Notes: generated from the letters alone by a model not told the origin. Positions 46,515-55,482 are shown, counted from the first letter of the stretch. The stretch: 64,000 bases of DNA from Azophilus sp965116165 (GCA_965116165.1 OZ220484.1:2604001-2668000), one strand, 5' to 3'. Numbers and translations are program-made.

Positions 46515-47700
46515 GTATCTTGGATCGAAGTTCAACGATGCCTTTCCGGGCATGCGCTTTGGCTTATTGTTGGAGCTTTGGGGTGAGGATAGACGAAGCG
46601 ATAAGTTGCTTTGGCAGACTGAGAACAGTTTGATAGAGCCAAGAAACAAGAAAGGCGCACTTTACAAAGCGGCAAAACTAAACAAGGTCGCCAAAGCACT
46701 TTCTATTGCATTGGAAGTTAGACAAAAGGCGATGATCGAATATTTGGATGAAGCGGCCCGACTATCTATTTACGCAAAGTCCACATCTCCCTTTATCACT
46801 GGCTTGGGCAATGAATACCTGCTGGAAAACGGCTTTTCATTTTTGAATCCCTACGCGCTTCCCTATTTGCCTGGCAGCGGTGTCAAAGGCGTTCTGAGAC
46901 AGGCGGCACAGGAACTCTCGGACGGAACTTGGGGAGACAAGAAAGGCTGGAGCAACGATGTTATTGAGCAGCTATTTGGTCCTGAAACTCACCAATCGGG
47001 CGACAGTAAAGAATCTCTCAGAAAAGGAATGCTGAGCTTCTGGGATGTGTTCCCACAGGTGCCACAAGATAAACTCGATGTGGAAGTCATGATACCGCAT
47101 CAAACCCACTATTATCAAGGCAAGGAACCTCCCTACGATTCCGAGCAACCTAGCCCCATCGTCTTCTTGGCCGTGCCTCCTAAATCGAAATTTGCATTTC
47201 ACGTCACCTGCGATTTGAAAAGGATTGATAGTGACCTTGCCAATGAAGGCCAATGGCAGAAGCTAGTGGAAACTGCTTTCAACCATGCATTCGAGTGGGT
47301 TGGATTTGGCGCCAAGACGGCTGTGGGCTACGGAGCGATGACTCTTGATGAAGAGGAGGTCAAGAGGCGTGCAAAACAAAAAGAAGAGAAAAAGAAGATA
47401 GATGAGATCAAGAGCGCCACAAAGGGAAAGCCAGACGATGTTTCTTGGATCTTGCATCGGGAAGGAAGGTGGTCGGAGCGAAGCATTTTTCTTGATGATA
47501 TGGATATTTTTTTCAATGAATTTCCAATTAGGGACAGAATAAATGAAGAAGCACTTGAAATAATAGAGCGAAAGATTTCCTATTTTTGGAAAGGAATTAT
47601 GAATAATCCAGATGCTGTTCAAGGGAAAAAGAAGAAACCGAAATATAAGGAACGACCTATTAAACATGCTAAAAATATTATCGCTGCAAAGAAAATATAA
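46492..47700 (+). CDS. cmr6: Type III-B RAMP protein Cmr6
   Basis: A 402-residue RAMP subunit that caps the 3-prime side of the Cmr complex. Signatures are SPFITGLGNEYLLENGFSFL, PYLPGSGVKGVLRQAAQELS (~126-145) and FEWVGFGAKTAVGYGAM (~262-278), the Gly-rich loop. After ~280 it has a Lys/Glu-rich linker (EEVKRRAKQKEEKKKIDEIK) and a C-terminal tail of ~100 residues that is longer than usual. AT content rises towards the end, unlike the upstream genes. It is the last intact gene of the operon. Confidence 0.9.
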   Translation: MAVAAVPKYLGSKFNDAFPGMRFGLLLELWGEDRRSDKLLWQTENSLIEPRNKKGALYKAAKLNKVAKALSIALEVRQKAMIEYLDEAARLSIYAKSTSPFITGLGNEYLLENGFSFLNPYALPYLPGSGVKGVLRQAAQELSDGTWGDKKGWSNDVIEQLFGPETHQSGDSKESLRKGMLSFWDVFPQVPQDKLDVEVMIPHQTHYYQGKEPPYDSEQPSPIVFLAVPPKSKFAFHVTCDLKRIDSDLANEGQWQKLVETAFNHAFEWVGFGAKTAVGYGAMTLDEEEVKRRAKQKEEKKKIDEIKSATKGKPDDVSWILHREGRWSERSIFLDDMDIFFNEFPIRDRINEEALEIIERKISYFWKGIMNNPDAVQGKKKKPKYKERPIKHAKNIIAAKKI

Positions 47701-47794
47701 CTGGATAAGCTCTTCACTTTACCGCTCAAGATATCTTGTGCAATACATAGTGCGTTCCACACGTAGCTAATAAATTTTGTCGTATCGTGAAACT

Positions 47795-48732
47795 ATGAAA
47801 ATTTCCCAAGTCCTCCTTTGCACTGTCGGCGGTAGTCATAAGCCGGTTATAAAAGCTATTCAGAATTCACCGGGTGCTTACGTTTGCTTTTTCAGCACTA
47901 GCAAACAGAAAGTATGCCAACGAAGGTAGAAGTGGCGGGTCTGCGGTTGGACCGATGTATTGATGAAGCGCTGGGCCACTGGCATAGCCATAGCTATCGC
48001 GAGTGTGAGCATCTCCTTCGTGGCTTACGTGCGGCGAGCGATCACACGAGTTTTTCGCGCCTCACACGTGCCCTTGATATCAGCCGCTCACTAGCTTCAT
48101 GGGACGATTTCGATCACAAAACTGCCTACGATATATTGCGGGAATATGGCAGGTTACTCACTCCCGATCTCGACTGGATGCTGCCCGCATTGAATAACCT
48201 GATTCGCGATAACCGTTCCGCCCAAGAGCCTGCTAGACTGATTGACCTCTGGTGGAATGCAGAACGTCGGGCGACGCAGGGCCGATACGACGACGCGGCG
48301 GGCCGCTGGTATCGGCTGATGGAATGGACTGCACAGTGGCAACTACGTAGCAAGCTCAACGTGGACACCGCCGACGTTCCGCCCGAAATGCTGCCTTCGG
48401 ACTCGGACAAATCGACGGAGAGGGATAACTCCAGACCCGTCGGTCTTAGAGATGCCTGGAAAATCGTAGCGGAGAGACTCAGTGGCCCCGCTAGTGAATT
48501 CGCTGTGCGTGTCGGTTCGGAGCTGGTGGATTTGCTCAATGTTCGCAACAATTCGCTACTCGCTCACGGCTTCGAAGCGGTTGATAAGAAGAAATGGCTC
48601 AGGATTCAACAGTTCACCAAGGAATGTTTCCTGCCAACATTCTTGTTGCTGGCGGCCGATGCCGGACTCCAACCGGATAGTAAGATCCAACCTCGGCAAT
48701 TGCCAACATCGCCGCCATCCTGTCTTGACTAG
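47795..48732 (+). pseudogene. CARF-HEPN effector (TIGR02710-like), internally deleted and frameshifted
   Basis: ATG 47795 opens MKISQVLLCTVGGSHKPVIK then AYVCFFSTSK, a classic CARF start. The frame ends at TAG 47927 after 44 codons. A second frame from ATG 47914 continues for 272 codons with ...GRYDDAAGRWYRLMEWTAQW, LPSDSDKS and RNNSLLAHGF. The last is an RX6H HEPN RNase motif (Arg211, His218 of this frame). The two parts match the start and the C-terminal part of Cas02710-type proteins. Much of the cOA-binding CARF domain (~100 residues) is missing and the join is out of frame. The HEPN part could still be made from ATG 47914, but without a receptor domain. Confidence 0.65.
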
Positions 48733-48749
48733 AAGAATTTGATCGGTCA

Positions 48750-48950
48750 ATGAACGCAAATCCTCCACGTCTTCTCCTCTCGCTTGCCCCCCGTCAGATT
48801 TGGCCGCAGATTCTTGCGGTGGCCCACCTCAAGCTGGAAACGGTGATTCTTCTGCACAGCGATGAACGAGACGATTCCAAGGCTCCGGCAAAGCATCTAA
48901 AGAAGTTCTTTGGTCGGACCAAGCTAGTTTTTATGCCGCGAGTCGGATAA
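48750..48950 (+). pseudogene. Truncated CARF-like N-terminal fragment
   Basis: Sixty-six codons starting 17 nt after the previous stop read PRLLLSLAPRQIWPQILAVA, LKLETVILLHSDERDDSKAP and KHLKKFF before a TAA. The beta-strand, helix and VxLLHSD pattern resembles the first Rossmann unit of CARF proteins (Card1/Can2-like or similar). No downstream domain is present in any frame. It is probably what remains of a second ancillary effector. The family assignment is tentative. Confidence 0.45.
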
Positions 48951-49356
48951 TCCGCCATTCATCACGCCGTTTCTAGTGTACCGTCCGATTAATTCGCCGC
49001 CCAATCGGCATTGATCTATATGCAAAAATACCCATTAAAATTAATTTCAGATCCGAAGCGCTTGGGCAGGATCCGAAAAATTGTTTCTCGTCATCTATTC
49101 CTCTGCAGTCATAGTGTCTTCCAGACAGTGGAAACCAGAGCGGCTATGCGTTTTATTGTCGACAAAGCTGCTTCTCAGATAGATCTGCGGAGAGACGATT
49201 TGCGTGCCTACCCATTGGTGAAAAATTCTCAAGCTGTAGTATGCGGAAGACAAATTCTGCCTGTGGGAGCCAGCCTACCTCTATTTGAGATTGGGCCTGA
49301 GCGCATCGCGGGATGACAAACTACCGCTAACTCGGAGGGAGGTGAACATTTATCAT
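48951..49356 (+). other. Non-coding or degraded stretch before CRISPR leader
   Basis: About 400 bp of lower-GC DNA between the truncated CARF gene and the leader. An open frame from ATG 49020 to 49316 (MQKYPLKLISDPKRLG...) has no family I recognise and no good ribosome-binding site. It may be a decayed part of the adjacent effector or upstream leader sequence. Confidence 0.35.
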
Positions 49357-49404
49357 AAGTGTATTTGTAACTATTTGAAATATATTAAAAATGTCTTGGT
49401 CGGG
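49357..49404 (+). promoter_or_regulatory. CRISPR leader-like segment, copy 1
   Basis: A 48-bp AT-rich block (AAGTGTATTTGTAACTATTT... to CTTGGTCGGG) directly precedes a CRISPR-type repeat. It is repeated at 53879-53926 with a single difference (TGTCTTGG/TGCCTTGG). AT-rich sequence abutting the first repeat, downstream of a III-B cas operon, is what a leader looks like. Confidence 0.6.
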
Positions 49405-49442
49405 CCTTTGAGCGAATGATCTGATGAAGAAGGGGTTTAGAT
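49405..49442 (+). repeat. Solitary CRISPR-type repeat 1
   Basis: CCTTTGAGCGAATGATCTGA TGAAGAAGGGGTTTAGAT, 38 nt. It differs from the mini-array repeats at about three positions, mostly at the 3-prime end. It follows the leader-like block and is followed not by a spacer-repeat unit but by a gene fragment. Confidence 0.6.
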
Positions 49443-49984
49443 GGCTCGACTTTCTCGCGCAGGTTCGATCCCGACACCTACATCAAGGCGAAAAACCGCG
49501 AGGCCGGGCAGGCCGTTGCCGCCTCCAAGATACCCAAACAACTGCGGGACGCGGGGCTGCTCGACTACGACTCCCTTCCCGAAGACAGGGAGACGGTCAA
49601 CAAATTGGTGGAAAACGCGGAGCGGCTTGTCGCCAAGGATGTCGCGGAGGGGCGTTTGGGCGAATCGGACGCGGAGTGGATACTGGCGTCCGTTCGGAGG
49701 GTGTCTTTTCACGGGAGGGGCAAGGGTCGGCTGCTGCAGTTGGGGCGTCGATATTTTATCGCGGACGAACGGGCCGACGGCCGTGTTCGGGTGCGTTACC
49801 CGATGGGCGAGATGCTTGCCGGGTTGGATTCCGACTAGGAGTCGCGGGCCCAGGGATTTATTCGGGACGTGCAGAGTTTTGTCATCAAGTCGGAGCAGCG
49901 GAGAGCTGAGCGGGGCTTCAGCGACCTTGTATCCCGCGCCGATATGGAAAAGGCCGCCAAGCAGATCGCCCGGGACATTTCCTG
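49443..49984 (+). pseudogene. Unrecognised mobile-element gene remnant with in-frame TAG
   Basis: A reading frame from about 49462 gives FDPDTYIKAKNREAGQAVAA, LRDAGLLDYDSLPEDRETVN, RLVAKDVAEGRLGESDAEW and YPMGEMLAGLDSD, then TAG 49836-49838. The same frame continues AQGFIRDVQSFVIKSEQRRA to TGA at 49982-49984. It has no start codon of its own in this frame, because the upstream part is cut at the CRISPR-type repeat. I do not recognise the family; the style suggests a plasmid or phage protein. Confidence 0.45.
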
Positions 49985-49992
49985 AGCCAGTA

Positions 49993-50067
49993 CAACCCAC
50001 CATCGTTCCGATTTGGACGGTCATTGGCCCTCCTCTCAACCATCACCCCGCTCGGAAAAATATGTGT
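49993..50067 (+). repeat. RTX upstream segment, copy 2
   Basis: Matches 15193-15267 (CAACCCACCATCGTTCCGAT to AAAAATATGTGT). It precedes the truncated first RTX gene of pair B, which shows that the whole promoter-gene block was duplicated. Confidence 0.75.
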
Positions 50068-50136
50068 TGCCACATCGGGAAGACATGTGTTAACAAGTGA
50101 GGGACGAGCTAAATTTCAGTGCGAGAGAGGATAACC

Positions 50137-50429
50137 ATGTCCAAATAAGGTGATGGCGGTTTGGGCGGCGATACGTTTGTGTTCGCCTCCGCTGCCCCGG
50201 GCGGCGACGAGACGGACACGATCCTGGATTTCGACAGCGCCGAGGGCGACAGGATTGACCTGAGCGTGTTCAGCGGTGTGGACAAAATCGGCGATGTCGA
50301 TATGAGCCTGATGAGGGACGATGATGGAGTCGTCGAGGGGTCGTTATTGACCTGGAGGCGGTGGGTGGCGGCACTATTGAACTGATGGGGCTGACCGCAT
50401 TGTTGGACAGCGACGACTTTATTTTCTGA
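50137..50429 (+). pseudogene. RTX first gene of pair B, collapsed remnant
   Basis: The start ATGTCCAAATAA encodes only MSK before a stop, where the homologue at 15374 continues MSKKVWNGTTGDD. Directly after it the sequence resumes at the C-terminal cap: GGLGGDTFVFASAAPGGDET, LDFDSAEGDRIDLSVFSGVD, then a frameshift (about 50340) and a tail ending DSDDFIF. About 1.7 kb of RTX repeats are deleted. The downstream partner gene is intact. Confidence 0.85.
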
Positions 50430-50501
50430 GCGGGCCCCGGGCCTTCCGGCTTGGGGCACGGAAGACATATTAACGGTGGACATATTACGGGAGACACAGC
50501 A

Positions 50502-53500
50502 ATGACGACGCAGGATATTTCCCTCACCGGCGGCGCCGGCGACGACAGCCTGGTTGGCGGCAAGGGCAACGACACCCTGGACGGCGGCAAGGGCAACGAC
50601 ACGCTGACGGGCGGCGACGGCAACGACATCCTGTACGGGGATGCCGGCGACGACACCCTGGTCGGGGGCCGGGGCGGCGACAGCCTGTACGGCGGCACCG
50701 GCGACGACACCCTGGACGGCGGCGGCGGCGACGACACCCTGTATGGCGGCGAGGGCAGGGACACCTTCGTGTTCTCGGCGGGGGACGGCTCCGCCCATGT
50801 CGCCGATTTCGAGGCGGGCGAGACGATCCGGATTTCCGGTGTGCCCGGCGGGTTCGCGGGTCTGGTCATCGAGCAGATCGGGGACAACGCCGTCATCCGC
50901 CATGGCGACGGCGACACGATCACCCTGCAGGGTGTGTCGGCGGATTCGCTGGGCGCGGACGACTTCGAGTTCCCCGCGGCCGGGAACGCCCCGCGGGATG
51001 GCGGCGACGGCGCTCCACAGGGCGCGCCCCCCGGCGATGTTCCGAACGGCAACGAAGGTGGCGGCGGCGCTCCACAGGGCGCATCCCCCGGCGACACCCC
51101 GAACGACAACGGCGGCGACGCGACGACCGACGACTCCAGCGGCGGGGGCGAGACGACACAGGATATTTCCCGCACCGGCGGCGCCGGCGACGACAGCCTG
51201 GTTGGCGGCAAGGGCGACGACACCCTGGACGGCGGCAAGGGCAACGACACGCTGACGGGCGGCGACGGCAACGACATCCTGTACGGGGACGCCGGCGACG
51301 ACACCCTGGTCGGGGGCGGGGGCGGCGACAGCCTGTACGGCGGCACCGGCGACGACACCCTGGACGGCGGCGGCGGCCACGACACCCTGTATGGCGGCGA
51401 GGGCAGGGACACCTTCGTGTTCGCGGCGGGGGACGGCTCCGCCCATGTCGCCGATTTCGAGGCGGGCGAGACGATCCGGATTTCCGGTGTGCCCGGCGGG
51501 TTCGCGGGTCTGGTCATCGAGCAGATCGGGGCCAACGCCGTCATTGGCTATGGCGACGGCGACAAGATCACCCTGCAGGGGGTGTCGGCGGATTCGCTGG
51601 GCGCGGACGACTTCGAGTTCCCGGCGGCCGGGAACGCCCCGCGGGACGACGGCGACGGCGACCTGCGGGGCGCGCCCCCCGGCGATGCCCCGAACGGCAA
51701 CGACGGTGGCGGCGGTGCTCCACAGGGCGCGTCCCCCGGCGATGTTCCGAGCGGCAACAACGACGGCGGCGTCGCTGCGCAGGTCGCGTCCGTCGGCGAC
51801 GCGACGACCGACGATTCCAGCGGCGGGGGCGAGCTGAGCGGCGGCGGCGGCGACGACACCCTGGACGGCGGCGCCGGCGACGATGTGCTGAGGGGCCGCG
51901 GGGGCGACGACACGCTGAACGGCCACGGGGGCGACGACACCCTAGGGGGCAGCAGGGGCAACGACACCCTGGACGGCGGCGCCGGCGACGACACCCTGCG
52001 GGGTGCCCGAGGCGACGACATCCTGACCGGCGGCGCCGGCGGCGACACCCTGACCGGCGGCAGGGGTTCCGACACCTTCGTGTTCCGGTCTGGGGACGGC
52101 GGCGACACCATCACCGATTTCGGGGAGGGCGACCGGATTCGTCTGGACGGGGTCTCGGTCGGCTTCGGGGCGCTTGACATCCGTCGGGACGGCGCCGACA
52201 CCGTCATCCACCACGGCGACGGCGACACGATCACCCTGCGGGGCGTGTCGGCGGACTCCCTGGGCGCGGACGACTTCGTGCTGCCCGACAGCACCCCGTC
52301 CAACAAAAGTCAAACGGGTGGACCGGACGACGATGTGCTGAAAGGCGGCGCCGGTAACGATGTCCTGTTTGGCCTCGCCGGCAACGACAAGCTGTATGGT
52401 TATGACGGCAATGACAGGCTTTGGAGCGGCGTTGGCGACGACGAGCTGTATGGCGGTGCCGGCGACGATACGCTGGGCGCCAACGACGGCGATGATGAGC
52501 TGCGCGGCGGTACCGGCGACGACATATTGCATGGTGGCGCCGGCAAGGATACGTTGTACGGCGAGGCTGGTGCCGACGTTATTTGGAGCGGCGTTGGCGA
52601 CGACGAGCTGTATGGCGGTGCCGGCGACGATACGCTGGGCGCCAACGACGGCGATGATGAGCTGCGCGGCGGTACCGGCGACGACATATTGTATGGTGGC
52701 GCCGGGGACGACACCCTGTGGGGGGGCGGCGGGGACGACACCCTGCGGGGGGGCGGCGGGGACGACACCCTGCGGGGGGGCACCGGCAATGATACCCTGG
52801 AGGGTGGCCGGGGGGCCGATACCTTCGCGTTTCGGGTGGGGGACGGCAACGATGTTGTTGAGGATTTCGAGGCGGGCGACACGATTTTCATTGATGGAAC
52901 ATCAGATGGCGGTTTCGATGCGCTGGGGATTGATGAGCAGGAGACCGATGGCGGCGGCGTGGATACTGTCATCAGCTACGGCACCGGCGACACCATCCGG
53001 CTGACGGGGGTATCGGCGGACTCCCTGGACAGGGACGACTTCCAGTTCTCCGGTATCACCCTGAGTGGCGGCGCCGATGGCGATGTGCTGAAAGGCGGCG
53101 CCGGTAACGATGTCCTGTTTGGCCTCGCCGGCAACGACAAGCTGTATGGTTATGACGGCAATGATAGGCTTTGGAGCGGCGTTGGCGACGACGAGCTGTA
53201 TGGCGGTGCCGGCGACGATACGCTGGGCGCCAACGACGGCGATGATGAGCTGCGCGGCGGTACCGGCGACGACATATTGTATGGTGGCGCCGGCAAGGAT
53301 ACGTTGTACGGCGAGGCTGGCGCCGACGTCATTTGGAGCGGCGTTGGCGACGACGAGCTGTATGGCGGTGCCGGCGACGATACGCTGGGCGCCAACGACG
53401 GCGATGATGAGCTGCGCGGCGGTACCGGCGACGACATATTGTATGGTGGCGCCGGCAAGGATACGTTGTACGGCGAGGCTGGCGCCGACGTCATTTGGAG

Positions 53501-53846
53501 CGGCGTTGGCGACGACGAGCTGTATGGCGGTGCCGGCGACGATACGCTGGGCGCCAACGACGGCGATGATGAGCTGCGCGGCGGGGTCGGCGACGATACG
53601 CTACACGGCGATCTGGGCTCGGATACCTTCGTGTTCGAGGTGGGAGATGGCAACGACACCATTACCGACTTCGGGCTCGGCGGCGGCGACAAGATTCAGA
53701 TCAACGGGGTTGTCGGCGGTTTCGGGGGGCTGGATATCAGACAGGACGGCGACGATGCGATCATCGGTTATGGCGATGCCGGTGATACGATTACCCTGCT
53801 GAACGTGCTGGCTTCCTCGCTGGCCTCCGATGACTTCACCATGTGA
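50502..53846 (+). CDS. Modular RTX protein (pair B, second gene)
   Basis: A 1114-residue homologue of the protein at 17480 with five modules instead of eight. The first three modules are near-identical to those of pair A, apart from GGKGNDTLDGGKG for GGSGNDTLDGAKG variants. The last two have a different repeat type in which the sequence NDRLWSGVGDDELYGGAGDD and TLGANDGDDELRGG recurs six times. The end SSLASDDFTM matches the remnant at 22387. Start ATG 50502 follows GGGAGACAC. No N-terminal signal; type I secretion via the C-terminus is likely. Immediately after its stop come 35 bp shared with 22635-22671 and then the second leader copy. Confidence 0.9.
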   Translation: MTTQDISLTGGAGDDSLVGGKGNDTLDGGKGNDTLTGGDGNDILYGDAGDDTLVGGRGGDSLYGGTGDDTLDGGGGDDTLYGGEGRDTFVFSAGDGSAHVADFEAGETIRISGVPGGFAGLVIEQIGDNAVIRHGDGDTITLQGVSADSLGADDFEFPAAGNAPRDGGDGAPQGAPPGDVPNGNEGGGGAPQGASPGDTPNDNGGDATTDDSSGGGETTQDISRTGGAGDDSLVGGKGDDTLDGGKGNDTLTGGDGNDILYGDAGDDTLVGGGGGDSLYGGTGDDTLDGGGGHDTLYGGEGRDTFVFAAGDGSAHVADFEAGETIRISGVPGGFAGLVIEQIGANAVIGYGDGDKITLQGVSADSLGADDFEFPAAGNAPRDDGDGDLRGAPPGDAPNGNDGGGGAPQGASPGDVPSGNNDGGVAAQVASVGDATTDDSSGGGELSGGGGDDTLDGGAGDDVLRGRGGDDTLNGHGGDDTLGGSRGNDTLDGGAGDDTLRGARGDDILTGGAGGDTLTGGRGSDTFVFRSGDGGDTITDFGEGDRIRLDGVSVGFGALDIRRDGADTVIHHGDGDTITLRGVSADSLGADDFVLPDSTPSNKSQTGGPDDDVLKGGAGNDVLFGLAGNDKLYGYDGNDRLWSGVGDDELYGGAGDDTLGANDGDDELRGGTGDDILHGGAGKDTLYGEAGADVIWSGVGDDELYGGAGDDTLGANDGDDELRGGTGDDILYGGAGDDTLWGGGGDDTLRGGGGDDTLRGGTGNDTLEGGRGADTFAFRVGDGNDVVEDFEAGDTIFIDGTSDGGFDALGIDEQETDGGGVDTVISYGTGDTIRLTGVSADSLDRDDFQFSGITLSGGADGDVLKGGAGNDVLFGLAGNDKLYGYDGNDRLWSGVGDDELYGGAGDDTLGANDGDDELRGGTGDDILYGGAGKDTLYGEAGADVIWSGVGDDELYGGAGDDTLGANDGDDELRGGTGDDILYGGAGKDTLYGEAGADVIWSGVGDDELYGGAGDDTLGANDGDDELRGGVGDDTLHGDLGSDTFVFEVGDGNDTITDFGLGGGDKIQINGVVGGFGGLDIRQDGDDAIIGYGDAGDTITLLNVLASSLASDDFTM

Positions 53847-53878
53847 GGCCACCGGCTCAAATCCGATTGTGGTCGCCA

Positions 53879-53926
53879 AAGTGTATTTGTAACTATTTGA
53901 AATATATTAAAAATGCCTTGGTCGGG
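53879..53926 (+). promoter_or_regulatory. CRISPR leader-like segment, copy 2
   Basis: Same 48-bp AT-rich block as 49357-49404, one difference seen. It lies between the RTX gene and the mini-array. It begins abruptly at the end of the RTX-linked homology (GTGGTCGCCAA), so a recombination joint is at 53878/53879. Confidence 0.6.
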
Positions 53927-54032
53927 CCTTTGAGCGAATGACCTGATGAAGAAGGGATTAAAACGCAGACAGTGACAGTCAACGCCGGCTCCGCCCTTTG
54001 AGCGAATGACCTGATGAAGAAGGGGTTAAGAC
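53927..54032 (+). CRISPR. CRISPR mini-array: two repeats, one spacer
   Basis: Repeat 1 is at 53927-53964 and repeat 2 at 53995-54032, each 38 nt: CCTTTGAGCGAATGACCTGA then TGAAGAAGGGATTAAAAC or TGAAGAAGGGGTTAAGAC. The 30-nt spacer is at 53965-53994 (GCAGACAGTGACAGTCAACG...). The 3-prime end TTAAGAC would give a crRNA handle similar to those of type III systems. A leader-like block precedes it. With only one spacer the call is tentative, but the orientation and the neighbouring III-B cas genes agree. Confidence 0.65.
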
Positions 54033-54628
54033 ACGAATGGCAGGTCTTGAACTATTGGGACAAACGGCTGTCTAAGGAGGCAAGCAGGCTCAAGGCCGAG
54101 TTCGACGGCAACACGATAAAGGACAACCGCGATCTCCGGCGCATCGCCAACGAAATATATGAGTCCGAGCAGGGAGCCGATCCCGACCTGAATCTCAAGC
54201 GGGCACAGGAGGATTTGGAGATGGTTGTCGCCACCAAGGCGCGGGACATCATGGAGTCCGACGCCACCGAGGCGCAAAAGAACACGCAGCTTGTTCAGCT
54301 CTACGAGAAGCAGCCCCGTTTGAATGTGCGCACCGGCGGAAGCTCAAGGAAACAAAGCCTATTCGACACCCGTTCCGCTGGCCGCCGCGGCCGACAGGCT
54401 CACCGGGAACGGAGCGCTGTGATCGCCACCGGACCGGAAAACGCAACCGTCAACGAAATAGACGCCGCCCGCGCCGAGCGCCTGGAGAATCAGGGCTTCA
54501 CCGTCACCCGCGACGACGCGCTGGAAAAGAACGCGGGTCCGGCCGACAGAAGCCAGGATGTGGTGCTGGCCAACCCCCCGTTCGGCGCGATGGAGGGAAA
54601 AAGGAAGACGGTTTCCTTCGACGGCTAG
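54014..54628 (+). pseudogene. N6-adenine DNA methylase fragment (strawberry-notch-associated type)
   Basis: The frame runs from an ATG inside the second CRISPR repeat. It reads ...NTQLVQLYEKQPRLNVRTGG, shifts frame to QAYSTPVPLAAAADRLTGNG and back to VIATGPENATVNEIDAARAE, then VVLANPPFGAMEG. NPPF is the methylase catalytic motif and QAYSTPVPLA is typical of the plasmid/phage methylases linked to strawberry-notch helicases. Two compensating frameshifts (about 54355 and 54420) and loss of everything after NPPFGAMEGKRKTVSFDG make it non-functional. Confidence 0.7.
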
Positions 54629-54901
54629 AGGAATAAGTATAACCGGATAGAGTATCGCTACCTTTTCAAGAAACCTGAGTTTGGGCATAGCCCCTATAAA
54701 GTGCCCAATCCAAAATTGCTGTCTTGAATTGAGGTGTATTTATCGCACTACGCGGTCTTGTTCATTTGTGCTATCTGAATGAAGGCTGTTACATGCTGGT
54801 CGTCAACTGAGGAGTCACGATAGCCGAGGTGGACCTGCTTGCAAGCCTGCGCATGGATCGGCTACCGAAGCTGAGGCGGTTGAGGCATAATGCCGCTTTA
54901 C
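54629..54901. other. Intergenic stretch, nothing recognised
   Basis: About 270 bp between the methylase remnant and the next CRISPR-type repeat. No gene, RNA or clear terminator could be supported. GTGTATTTATCGC at 54733 faintly recalls the start of the leader block but does not extend. Confidence 0.4.
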
Positions 54902-54938
54902 GCTTTGAGGAATGATCTGATGAAGAAGGCATTGAGAC
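54902..54938 (+). repeat. Solitary CRISPR-type repeat 2 (degenerate)
   Basis: GCTTTGAGGAATGATCTGAT GAAGAAGGCATTGAGAC, 37 nt, one base shorter than the mini-array repeat and differing at about four other positions. The ATG at 54920 inside it opens a 33-codon frame whose TGA overlaps the ssb GTG (GTGA). Confidence 0.55.
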
Positions 54939-55017
54939 CCCGCTCGGTCGTCGGGGAGTACGTGCTCAAGTGCTCAAGTAGGGAAGCCGAGTACAACCGG
55001 ATCTGGGGCGAGGCGGC

Positions 55018-55482
55018 GTGAGCGCGTCGGTCAACAAGGTCATCCTCATCGGAAACCTCGGCCGCGATCCCGAAATCCGCCACACCCAGGGCGGAACCGA
55101 GGTCGCCTCCTTCTCCGTCGTCACATCCGAGACGTGGAACGACAAGCAGACCGGCGAGAGGCGCGAGCGAACGGAGTGGCACAACGTGACCTGCTTTGGG
55201 CGCAACGCCGAGATCGCCCGTGAGTACCTCCGCCAGGGCTCCAAGATCTACGTCGAGGGAAGCCTCAAGACCGACTCTTGGGAGAAGGATGGCGTCAAGC
55301 GATACAAAACCGAAATCGTCGCCCAGCGATTCCAGATGCTCGACGGCCGCCCCGGCGGCGAGGAGGGCGACCGGATGAGATCCGCCACCGAGTGGGACGC
55401 CCGGAGCGGAAACCGCGTCCAGGCCGGGCAACGGCCCGCCAAGACCGACGAAGAAGAAGTCGAGGAAGGTATCCCTTTCTAG
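55018..55482 (+). CDS. ssb: Single-stranded DNA-binding protein
   Basis: A 154-residue SSB that would coat single-stranded DNA and recruit repair and replication proteins. The OB fold starts SASVNKVILIGNLGRDPEIR, with WHNVTCFGRNAEIAREYLRQ and IYVEGSLKTDSWEKDG typical of the family. The linker is short and acidic and the conserved C-terminal tip is EEGIPF. It starts at GTG 55018, overlapping a 33-codon upstream frame. Placement amid mobile-element debris suggests a plasmid or conjugative-element SSB rather than the housekeeping copy. Confidence 0.93.
   Translation: MSASVNKVILIGNLGRDPEIRHTQGGTEVASFSVVTSETWNDKQTGERRERTEWHNVTCFGRNAEIAREYLRQGSKIYVEGSLKTDSWEKDGVKRYKTEIVAQRFQMLDGRPGGEEGDRMRSATEWDARSGNRVQAGQRPAKTDEEEVEEGIPF

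Noticed and set aside
49450..49475. tRNA-like T-loop (GGTTCGATCCC)
   Set aside because: No acceptor stem or other arms could be folded around it, and it is explained by the coding frame FDPDTY.
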